The position numbers and the translations under genes are program-made. A stretch of 20,603 nt of DNA from Faecalicatena sp. (GTDB lineage Bacteria > Bacillota > Clostridia > Lachnospirales > Lachnospiraceae), in the NCBI GenBank assembly GCA_009774255.1, contig VSNK01000068.1, forward strand, positions 1-20,603. Reading direction: 5' to 3'. Positions 7,876-14,247 of this stretch are shown in pieces. Within the stretch, counting starts at the first letter, position 1; the number at the start of each line of letters is the position of its first letter. The notes under the pieces are model-generated. The model saw nothing but the letters and a program-made list of their open reading frames with translations, searched no databases and had not been told where the DNA came from.

Positions 7876-8283
7876 ATGTTGAAAAATTATAAGATCAAGA
7901 CAAAATATAACGATGTATATGACATTACAAAAGAGGTCAGGCAGGCGGTGGAGGAGAGCGGTGTGGCGGAAGGGATCTGCATTGTCTATAATCCCCACTC
8001 CACGGCAGGGATCACGGTGTATTCTCCCTGGGATCCGGATGGGTTTGTGGATCTGGACGAGGAGATCCGCAGGCTGATCCCAACGAAGGTAGATTTCCGG
8101 CACCAGCACGATACCCCTCAGGACGCCGCAGGACATATAAAATCCGCGCTGCTCGGAATTTCGAACAGCTTTATCGTCCATGAAGGCAGGCTCTTGCTGG
8201 GCGGCTCCCAGGGAATCTATTTCCTGGAATTTGACGGACCCAGGAACAGGGAATATTTTGTGAAGGTATTTGGTGATAAATAA
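7876..8283 (+). CDS. YjbQ/UPF0047-family protein
   Basis: This 135-residue protein matches the small UPF0047 family in length and motifs: a NPHSTAGITV segment with H41, a DAAGHIKSALLG segment, and a C-terminal LGGSQGIYFLEFDGPRNREY block. Members such as E. coli YjbQ are annotated as secondary thiamine-phosphate synthase because of a weak activity, and the real role is unsettled. The start at 7876 was chosen because AGGAGA lies upstream (7864-7869) and the protein then begins where the family does. The open frame continues upstream to 7822, but only through the repeat-like intergenic element. It follows the SIS gene and precedes a nucleoside hydrolase by 44 nt, so its presence here hints at a role with glycosides or phosphosugars (inference). 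Confidence 0.85.
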   Translation: MLKNYKIKTKYNDVYDITKEVRQAVEESGVAEGICIVYNPHSTAGITVYSPWDPDGFVDLDEEIRRLIPTKVDFRHQHDTPQDAAGHIKSALLGISNSFIVHEGRLLLGGSQGIYFLEFDGPRNREYFVKVFGDK

Positions 8284-8327
8284 GTAATCGTCCGTATTAC
8301 AAGTGGTTACAAGACAGGAGAAGGAAC

Positions 8328-9275
8328 ATGAAGAAAATAATATTAGATTGTGATCCGGGGATGGATGATTCCATGGCGATCGTGATGGCAGTCAAGTCGG
8401 AGGCTCTGGATGTGCTGGCTGTCACGACGGTGAATGGAAACTACCCGGTGGATGTGACAAGTAAAAATGCAAGAAAAATACTGGAATTGCTGGGGAGGAC
8501 AGATATCCCGGCCGCCTGCGGCATGGCCGGCCCCATCATCCGTAAGTCTCCGCCAGATCCGTTTACCCATGGAAAGGACGGACAGGCAGAAGCATATCTG
8601 CCGGAACCCACGATGCCGCTGGCAGACAGGGATGCGGTGGATCTGATCATTGACCTGGTGAAGGCAAATCCGGGGGAGGTGACGCTGATCGCGACCGGCC
8701 CCATGAGCAACATTGCCATGGCCATGATCAAGGCACCGGAGATCAAGGAAATGATCCCTGAGATTATTGCCATTTCCGGTGCTTTCGGGCTGAATCAGTA
8801 TGCCTTCCTCAATGCTACCGGGGATACGCCCCAGAGCGAATGGAATGTCTATGTAGATCCGGAGGCGGCAAAGGTGGTATACGAATCCGGTGTGAGGCTG
8901 GTGGCGCTGGGGCTGGATGTGGCGACCTACTTTGACGTGAATTTCAGCGAGGAGGATGTAAAAAGGCTGGAAGAGAGCGGCAGAAAAGAAGCTGATTTTC
9001 TGGCAAACGCGATCCGCTTTGTGAAGAAAAGGGGATTTGACGCGTACTGTACGGTCATTGACTGTATGGCCGTGGCCTATGCCATTGACCCGACCCTGGT
9101 AGAGACTTTTGAGGCCCATGTGGGAGTAGAGACGAAGGACGGGCTGACCCTGGGGATGACCGTCATTGACCGTCGGCACCATTTCGTATGGGAACAGCTC
9201 CCGCTGATTCAGGTAGGGTGTAAGGCGGACTGCGGAAGGTTTCTGAAACTATTGCTGGAGCTGGTACTGAAGTGA
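8328..9275 (+). CDS. Inosine-uridine-type nucleoside hydrolase (IunH family)
   Basis: The protein has 315 residues, the normal length for this family, which hydrolyses the N-glycosidic bond of ribonucleosides to ribose and base in the cytoplasm. The N-terminus carries the calcium/ribose-binding signature DCDPGMDD (D7, D9, D13, D14). A C-terminal metal-ligand Asp is retained (D245 in VIDCMAVAYAIDP). In purine/uridine hydrolases the residue just before that Asp is usually His, which protonates the leaving base; here it is Ile244. That suggests a different leaving group or substrate. AGGAGAAGG lies just before the ATG. It sits between the YjbQ gene and a deoxyribosyltransferase-like gene, in a run of enzymes acting on ribosyl bonds. 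Confidence 0.9.
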   Translation: MKKIILDCDPGMDDSMAIVMAVKSEALDVLAVTTVNGNYPVDVTSKNARKILELLGRTDIPAACGMAGPIIRKSPPDPFTHGKDGQAEAYLPEPTMPLADRDAVDLIIDLVKANPGEVTLIATGPMSNIAMAMIKAPEIKEMIPEIIAISGAFGLNQYAFLNATGDTPQSEWNVYVDPEAAKVVYESGVRLVALGLDVATYFDVNFSEEDVKRLEESGRKEADFLANAIRFVKKRGFDAYCTVIDCMAVAYAIDPTLVETFEAHVGVETKDGLTLGMTVIDRRHHFVWEQLPLIQVGCKADCGRFLKLLLELVLK

Positions 9276-9337
9276 GGATGCAAAGTGGATTCTTGCAAGT
9301 TATTGATTCACAGTTCCTATTTTAGGAGGAAAAATGT

Positions 9338-10447
9338 ATGTACAGATATCAACATTCTCTGGTCAGCGGCGAAGCACTGTATATTGCCGGGCCGGAATGC
9401 TTTTACACGTATGGCTATGACGCGCTGGGGGCGATGAAAGCCCGGGCCGAGGCGCTTGGATTTTCTGTAACCCTTCCCAACAATGACCCTCTGGATTTGG
9501 AAAATCCGGATCTGCAGAAGCGGGCGGACAGTATTTTTGCCAACCTGGAAAAGGTGATGCTGGATACCACGGCAATCGCAGCAGATCTGGAGGCATACCG
9601 GGGAGCGGAGCCCGACAGCGGAACCGTCTACGAGCTGGGAATGGCCTATGCGAAGGGCGCGAAATGCTATGGATACACGAGGGATAAGCGGAGTTTTGCG
9701 GCAAAAAATCTCAATGCGAGGCTGCTGAACGGAAAGGTGACGGACGAATTCGGCAATCACCCGTTTTATTTACAGCTCCCCTTTGCCCCCACGATCATCG
9801 GTTCCACGAAGGTCGTGGAGGGCAATTTTGAAGACTGCCTGCAGACGATGATCCTTGACAAGGAAGAAGAATGCAAGTTCAAGGCAAGGAGAGGGTACTA
9901 TGTGGATTATTCCGCATCCCGTACGGAGAAGCCGGGAGAAAAGCCGCTGGTATATCTGGCGGGAACAGGACGTTATCAGGAGAATGCACAGGAGATTTTC
10001 GGAAAGATGAAAGAAATCTGTGGCAAATACGGGATGCAGGCATTTTCACCGGTGGATCTGGCAGCAGGGGTAGAGCAGGTGAAGACAGACAATCCGTATG
10101 TGTGGGCGGAAAACATGTTTGACAATTTTCAGCAGCATGTCAGAAACTGCGACGTGATCATCGCGGATCTGAACAATTACCGCGGGTATGAGGTGAACAA
10201 TGACGTTGGCTTTGAATGTGGGATGGGATTCCAACTGGGAAAGAAGCTGTACGGATATATGGACGACACTTCGCCCATGATCAAAAAGATCCCTCATCTC
10301 GGCGCGGACAAGGAATTCCGGGATCATACGGGCAGCAATGTGGAGAATTTTAATTATCCGTGCAACCTGATGTTCAGCTGTTCGATGAAGATTTTCGAAG
10401 GGGCATTTGAGAAAGTGATCGAAAAGATCGCGGCGGATTTGATTTAG
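9338..10447 (+). CDS. Tandem nucleoside 2-deoxyribosyltransferase-like protein
   Basis: The 369-residue protein contains two copies of a nucleoside 2-deoxyribosyltransferase-like domain, against about 150-160 residues for ordinary single-domain enzymes. Each copy starts with a strand and AG motif (LYIAGPECF near residue 14; LVYLAGTGRY near residue 205) and has the catalytic block. The first block is ADLEAYRGAEPDSGTVYELGMA; the second reads IADLNNYRGYEVNNDVGFECG. Both keep the Asp residues and the Glu that acts as nucleophile in the family (YELG and FECG). The enzymes transfer deoxyribose between bases or cleave (deoxy)ribosyl bonds. The start has AGGAGG (9324-9329) 8 nt upstream; an out-of-frame ATG at 9334 is ignored. 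It lies between nucleoside hydrolase and deoD, consistent with nucleoside salvage or remodelling. Confidence 0.85.
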   Translation: MYRYQHSLVSGEALYIAGPECFYTYGYDALGAMKARAEALGFSVTLPNNDPLDLENPDLQKRADSIFANLEKVMLDTTAIAADLEAYRGAEPDSGTVYELGMAYAKGAKCYGYTRDKRSFAAKNLNARLLNGKVTDEFGNHPFYLQLPFAPTIIGSTKVVEGNFEDCLQTMILDKEEECKFKARRGYYVDYSASRTEKPGEKPLVYLAGTGRYQENAQEIFGKMKEICGKYGMQAFSPVDLAAGVEQVKTDNPYVWAENMFDNFQQHVRNCDVIIADLNNYRGYEVNNDVGFECGMGFQLGKKLYGYMDDTSPMIKKIPHLGADKEFRDHTGSNVENFNYPCNLMFSCSMKIFEGAFEKVIEKIAADLI

Positions 10448-10456
10448 TTGGAGGAC

Positions 10457-10485
10457 TTGCGGATCATATTCCGGCAGTGTAAAAT
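10457..10485 (+). promoter_or_regulatory. Weak candidate promoter before deoD
   Basis: TTGCGG (10457-10462) and TAAAAT (10480-10485) are separated by 17 nt, 40 nt upstream of the deoD start codon. The -10 is good and the -35 matches only in its first three bases. It could give deoD some independent expression. Confidence is low because such matches occur by chance. Confidence 0.3.
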
Positions 10486-10525
10486 AGGTATGATACGAGC
10501 GTCAAAAAAGAAAGGAGAGGGACGA

Positions 10526-11230
10526 ATGGGAACACCGCACAACAATGCGAATCCAGGAGAGATCGCGGAAAAAATACTGCTTCCAGGGGACCCGATGCGG
10601 GCCAGATTCATTGCAGAGAATTTTCTGGAGAATCCGGTATGTTACAATGAAGTGAGAGGAATGTATGGATTTACCGGCAGCTATAAAGGAAAGAGGGTTT
10701 CTGTACAGGGCACCGGCATGGGGATGCCGTCCATGCATATCTATGCAAATGAACTGATGGAGGTGTACGGGGTTAAAAATCTGATCCGGGTAGGCACCTG
10801 CGGCGGACTGAAATCCACGGTTCATCTGAAGGATGTTGTGATTGCCATGGGGGCGGCTACCGATTCCAATATGAACCGGGATCGGTTCGGCAGTATTTCT
10901 TTTGCGCCCACTGCCAGCTTCGAGCTTTTGAAAAAGGCCTATGAGGAAGCGCAGAAGCAAGGGGTGAATGCCTTTGTGGGAAATGTCTTTACCAGTGATA
11001 AGTTCTACGATGACCGCGGAAAAGAAAAAAATGACCTGGTCGCTTCCTATGGCGTGGCGGCCGTCGATATGGAGACATGCGAGCTCTATACCCTTGCGGC
11101 TAAACACGGGGTCAATGCCCTGACCATGCTGACAGTCAGCGACGACCTGGTGACCGGGGAGCGCTGTACGGCGGAAGAACGGCAGACCACCTTCCAGGAT
11201 ATGATCCGGATTGCATTGGAGATTGTTTGA
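10526..11230 (+). CDS. deoD: Purine nucleoside phosphorylase, DeoD type
   Basis: This 234-residue protein is a hexameric-type purine nucleoside phosphorylase, which splits purine (deoxy)ribonucleosides with phosphate into base and (deoxy)ribose-1-phosphate. Recognisable features are the N-terminal TPHNNA with H5, the phosphate-binding LLPGDPMRAR with R25, a VGTCGGL loop, the nucleoside-binding VDMETCELY segment and the catalytic Asp D206 in TVSDD. Length matches the family. The start is the ATG at 10526, with AAAGGAGAGGGA immediately upstream; the frame is open back to a TTG at 10448, but that lacks support. The closing VSDD replaces the usual VSDH, and VDME replaces VEME. It is the last gene of the cluster and is followed by a terminator. 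Confidence 0.93.
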   Translation: MGTPHNNANPGEIAEKILLPGDPMRARFIAENFLENPVCYNEVRGMYGFTGSYKGKRVSVQGTGMGMPSMHIYANELMEVYGVKNLIRVGTCGGLKSTVHLKDVVIAMGAATDSNMNRDRFGSISFAPTASFELLKKAYEEAQKQGVNAFVGNVFTSDKFYDDRGKEKNDLVASYGVAAVDMETCELYTLAAKHGVNALTMLTVSDDLVTGERCTAEERQTTFQDMIRIALEIV

Positions 11231-11270
11231 TCGATGGAAAGGCCATTGTAAATCCGAAATTCTCGGCAGG

Positions 11271-11309
11271 AAAAGCAGCTTGTCATCTGACAAGCTGCGG
11301 ATATTTTTC
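11271..11309. terminator. Bidirectional terminator between deoD and the GGDEF gene
   Basis: GCAGCTTGTC (11275-11284) pairs perfectly with GACAAGCTGC (11289-11298) in a 10-bp stem with a 4-nt loop. A T-run follows on the plus strand (about 11302-11308), and an A-run on its left (11271-11274) gives a short U-tract on the minus strand. The stop codon of the minus-strand diguanylate cyclase gene lies inside the stem. It fits a shared terminator of two convergent genes. Confidence 0.8.
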
Positions 11310-12359
11310 CTTATTTTTCCGTTTGCATTCATACATGATCTCGTCCGCTTTCTGTAGGATCTCATCGTAGGAGAGTTGATTCTTCTTACCGTCGATATCC
11401 ACGATGCCATAGCTGAAGCTGCACTGATACTTGGCATATCCGCTGGTCTGAAAATCACGCAGGATCTCCTTCATCTTCCACTTGATCAGCTCTCCGATAC
11501 TGCCGTTGAGTACAAGGCAGAATTCGTCCCCGCCGATCCGGGCAAAGGTATCCTCACTTCGGAAATTGGCCTTGATCAGCTCTACAAAATTCTGGATATA
11601 GGAATCGCCCTCCAGATGTCCATACTTATCATTTACGTATTTGAGGCCATCCAGGTCGAGATAGCAGAGCGTGGCATTCTGTCCCTCTCGGAGGATCATT
11701 TCCATATATTCCTTGAAAAATAGACGGTTTTTGATCCCGGTACCCGGATCGTGGTATGCCTTGCTGGCAAGGGTATGGGCAGCGCGCTTTTCATCCGTAA
11801 TGTCAACAATAATGTGTACGTAGGAGTCGTGCTCCCTCCATTCGATCGGAAACGAAGTAATGCGGTAATGGGTGTCGGCTTCACCCGCCATTTCCCATAC
11901 CTTGTATTGCTCATCGCTGTTCCATTTCAGAATCTCGCTGTAAAACGGGAGGCGCTTTTTACAGGCAACGCAGAAGGCCGGATCCACCGTTCCCTCCTGC
12001 TTTTTTTTGTTGCAGTAGATAATTTCCTTCGTATTCGGGTCGATGACCAGGAGCCATTCCCTACGTCTATTGAGCATTTCGACCATAAGCTCATTGTAGC
12101 CCTCGATCATCTCGGCACGGTTCTGAGATCTTGCGACTTCGTCTTTCAGTTGGGCTTCACGTGCGCGGAAGCCTTCCAATTCATCCTTCAGCTGAGCTTC
12201 ACGTGTGCGGAAGCCTTCCAGTTCATCCATTAGTTGGGATTCATGTGCCCGGAGCTCATCCGCCTCTCTTTGCAATAACTGATAGCTGTGCTCAAGGGAG
12301 TGATAATATTCTTTCAGATCTGTCTGAGTATTCATCAAAGTTTTATCCTCCACAGTCAA
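11283..12359 (-). CDS. PAS-like/GGDEF diguanylate cyclase with repeat-built coiled coil
   Basis: The protein (up to 358 residues) should make cyclic di-GMP from two GTP. From the N-terminus it has a coiled coil (about residues 15-85) made partly of 14-residue repeats (LKDELEGFRAREAQ), a PAS-like sensor region (about 95-195, with WLLVIDPNTKEIIYCNKK and a cysteine pair CVAC), and a GGDEF domain with an intact IGGDEF motif at residues 276-280. An inhibitory RxxD site (R267-S-E-D270) stands five residues before GGDEF, indicating product feedback. There is no membrane segment, so it is soluble. The start is uncertain: TTG 12359 and GTG 12353 follow AGAGGTGA, while ATG 12335 has GGAGG 11 nt upstream. 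It converges on deoD and has its own promoter. Confidence 0.88.
   Translation of the reverse strand: MTVEDKTLMNTQTDLKEYYHSLEHSYQLLQREADELRAHESQLMDELEGFRTREAQLKDELEGFRAREAQLKDEVARSQNRAEMIEGYNELMVEMLNRRREWLLVIDPNTKEIIYCNKKKQEGTVDPAFCVACKKRLPFYSEILKWNSDEQYKVWEMAGEADTHYRITSFPIEWREHDSYVHIIVDITDEKRAAHTLASKAYHDPGTGIKNRLFFKEYMEMILREGQNATLCYLDLDGLKYVNDKYGHLEGDSYIQNFVELIKANFRSEDTFARIGGDEFCLVLNGSIGELIKWKMKEILRDFQTSGYAKYQCSFSYGIVDIDGKKNQLSYDEILQKADEIMYECKRKNKEKYPQLVR
12143..12268 (-). repeat. 42-bp tandem repeats inside the GGDEF gene
   Basis: Units of 42 bp begin at about 12143, 12185 and 12227. The first two are nearly identical and the third is more diverged. Each unit encodes 14 residues, exactly two heptads, so adding or losing a unit would lengthen or shorten the coiled coil without breaking the frame. 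This looks like an internal tandem duplication. Confidence 0.75.
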
Positions 12360-12384
12360 TTCACCTCTTTTGATATACGGATTT

Positions 12385-12413
12385 ATTTTAGCATATTTTT
12401 AACGAACTTACAA
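12385..12413 (-). promoter_or_regulatory. Promoter of the GGDEF gene
   Basis: On the minus strand TTGTAA (12413-12408) and TAAAAT (12390-12385) are 17 nt apart. The -10 is preceded by TGC, an extended -10 pattern. The distance to the candidate start codons is about 25-50 nt, as expected for a sigma-A type promoter. Confidence 0.55.
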
Positions 12414-12462
12414 TTCATCCTTGTAAACTTTGATAGTGGAATCAATTTTTTGGGAAAATTTC

Positions 12463-12491
12463 TTGACAAAAGTATGACGTTGTGTTACTCT
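12463..12491 (+). promoter_or_regulatory. Promoter of the BlaI-type repressor gene
   Basis: TTGACA (12463-12468) and TACTCT (12486-12491) are 17 nt apart, with a TG at 12483-12484 giving an extended -10. The repressor start codon follows 41 nt downstream. The promoter is overlapped by an inverted repeat, which implies autoregulation. Confidence 0.7.
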
Positions 12492-12514
12492 TAAAACATA
12501 ACAAAACGTCATAC
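12472..12514. promoter_or_regulatory. Inverted-repeat operator over the blaI-type promoter
   Basis: GTATGACGTT (12472-12481) and AACGTCATAC (12505-12514) form a perfect 10-bp inverted repeat with a 23-nt spacer. A second, inner pair is TGTTA (12483-12487) with TAACA (12499-12503). The left arm lies between -35 and -10 and the right arm lies after the likely transcription start. This is the placement expected for repression by the adjacent BlaI-type protein. The arms do not obviously match the classical TACA/TGTA Bla box. Confidence 0.6.
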
Positions 12515-12532
12515 ATTGGAAAGGAAAACAAT

Positions 12533-12913
12533 ATGATACATCAAATGTCGGATGCAGAATTAGAAATTATGAAAGTAGTCTGGGCAAATAAGGAGCAGCC
12601 CACATTTTTTTCCTATATCACAGATCAATTGGCAGCAAAAGGGAAAGCCTGGCAAAAAAATACACTGATTACGCTTTTGAACCGGCTTGTCAATAAAGGT
12701 TTTCTGAATGCAAAGAAAATCGGGCGTCGGAATGAGTACACCCCTCTTGTATCAGAGACGGAATATCAGACAGCGCAGACCGTAAATTTTCTTGATAAAA
12801 TTTATGAGGGGAATGTTAACGGGCTTGTTTCTAATTTGATTTCAGGGGATTTGCTGTCAGACAATGAATATGAAGAGTTAAAAAAGCTGCTGGAGAAGGG
12901 GCGGGAGAAATAA
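12533..12913 (+). CDS. BlaI/MecI/CopY-family transcriptional repressor
   Basis: This 126-residue protein is a winged-helix repressor of the BlaI/MecI family. The N-terminal segment MSDAELEIMKVVW is the typical family opening. The DNA-binding wing follows (NTLITLLNRLVNKGFLNAKKIGRRNEYTPLV), and the C-terminal helices (about residues 75-126) form the dimer and cleavage region. The start is the ATG at 12533, with AAGGA just upstream; an in-frame ATG at 12482 would overlap the promoter and is rejected. It overlaps the BlaR1 gene by one base (TAATG), the usual blaI-blaR1 coupling. Because that sensor/protease is truncated, nothing encoded here could cleave the repressor, so its targets may stay repressed unless another protease acts (inference). 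Confidence 0.9.
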   Translation: MIHQMSDAELEIMKVVWANKEQPTFFSYITDQLAAKGKAWQKNTLITLLNRLVNKGFLNAKKIGRRNEYTPLVSETEYQTAQTVNFLDKIYEGNVNGLVSNLISGDLLSDNEYEELKKLLEKGREK

Positions 12914-13563
12914 TGGAGCTGGCTTTTAAAGTATTTTTGTCCATGTCTGTTTCCGGAGCTCTGCTCATTCTGATCCTTTTTTTAGGGAAACTGCTTTTGA
13001 AAGATAAAGTCAGCAGACAATGGCAATATTATATCTGGCTCATTGTGGTCTTGCGGCTGCTGATCCCGTTTGGACCAGAAATAAATCTGATGGGAAAAGT
13101 CTATCAGACGATCGGAAATATGATAACTCCGGCCTCTCCTGTATTGCAGCAAAAGCAGTCAGTGTCTGATATTCAAGGCGGCGCTCCTCCAGATGAGAGG
13201 GAACTCGGCTTTGAAAAAGCGGATCATTCGAAGGAAGAGCTGTCATCCGCATTCCCGCCGCGGAACAGGACAGCACTGCTGATCAGCCATATCTGGCTTG
13301 TAACCGCATTCGGGATGCTGATAAGAAAGGTAACGATTTACCAGAGCTTTATACGGTATGTAAATGCCGGTTCCATTCCTGTTTCCGATATTGAAATTTT
13401 AGACCGGTTTTCTGTAATTGCAGAACACTCAGGAGTGAAGAAGCCGATAGAGCTTTGCGTGAACAATCTGATCTCGTCACCGATGCTGACAGGTTTTTTC
13501 CGTCCATGTATCATACTTCCGAATATAGATATTTCTGAAAATGACTTTTTGTATATCGGATGA
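12913..13563 (+). pseudogene. Truncated BlaR1/M56 sensor-protease gene
   Basis: The 216 residues correspond to the N-terminal membrane part of a BlaR1-type sensor transducer. A first membrane helix lies at about 5-28, a second at about 36-55 and a third at about 117-135. The start of the M56 metalloprotease domain follows (MLTGFFRPCIILPN). The frame stops right after ENDFLYIG, just where the zinc-binding HExxH motif should begin. The protease active site and any extracellular penicillin-sensing domain are therefore missing. Following bases do not restore the motif in another frame. Intact relatives are usually well over twice this length. It is co-translated with the upstream repressor gene. 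It could still be expressed as a membrane fragment, but signalling by proteolysis is not possible. Confidence 0.8.
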
Positions 13564-13614
13564 CACCAATTCCGGCCAATCGTATCCGTTTCCTTCGGCA
13601 GAACCATACTATGG

Positions 13615-14090
13615 AAACGTAGAATTGCACTGAAGGAATTTGTAGTCGATGGAACTTTAGAACTCACCGGACTGGAATTTTTCATGATCTAAACGGAATG
13701 AAATTTGCAGAGCTTCCGAGAACATTTACAAGGCGGATCGAAGAAACGAACATTATTGCGTATATTGTAAAAGGCGGAACACCTTCAAACGTAAAATACA
13801 ATATTTTTAAAAGGATCAATACCGGTGGTTTGGAGCTAAAGCCGCAGGAGATCCGGCATGCGTTATATCAGGGGGCGGCAACAAACATATACCAGAGATT
13901 GGCAAAGCTCCCTGAATTTCAAATGGCGACCACATACAGTATCCGGGATGACCGGATGAAGGATCAGGAATTTGTTCTTCGGTTTATAGCAGTCTGCTAT
14001 TATGGGATTGAAAAATACAAGGGCGTTCCGGATAACTATCTGAATGGATCCAAAGAAAAAAATTATATATATAGGTCATGTGGGGCATAA
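13615..14090 (+). pseudogene. Fragment of a DUF262 (GmrSD-like) gene, frameshifted
   Basis: An open frame from 13698 to 14090 encodes 130 residues that match the middle of DUF262 proteins: FAELPRTF-RRIEETNIIAYIV, then NIFKRINTGGLELKPQEIRHALYQG and DQEFVLRFIA. DUF262 is the N-terminal nuclease/NTPase domain of GmrSD-type modification-dependent restriction systems. The same homology continues upstream from about 13615 in another frame (RIALKEFVVDGTLELTGLEFF). The two join if one T is added in the T-run at about 13677-13681, so there is a one-base frameshift. The N-terminal DGQQR-type catalytic region and everything after about GVPDNYLN are absent. It is a decayed remnant, lying directly against the truncated BlaR1 gene. 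Confidence 0.75.
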
Positions 14091-14140
14091 ACTGCCGACA
14101 GTGAGTTACCATTAATTCGTTTATTTCCTGCATAGAAATG

Positions 14141-14160
14141 AGCCGCCTTTTATGGCGGCT
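14141..14160. other. Hairpin in the gap between DUF262 remnant and ATPase gene
   Basis: AGCCGCC (14141-14147) pairs with GGCGGCT (14154-14160) around a 6-nt loop. It has no T-run on the plus strand and only a weak one on the minus strand, so a terminator role for the converging ATPase gene is possible but not clear. The rest of the gap 14091-14247 shows only a short direct repeat of GTCGATG around 14200-14220. Confidence 0.35.
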
Positions 14161-14247
14161 TGCTGTCAGATAAAAACAGTCAGAAGGAAGCGACAGCATC
14201 GTCGATGGGGTTCGTCGATGATGATGTTTCCGCCGCACCATGAAAAT

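Noticed and set aside
13984..14241. Minus-strand 85-codon frame across the DUF262 remnant and the gap
   Set aside because: No motif, and it overlaps a hairpin and a decayed gene; no ribosome binding site was evident.
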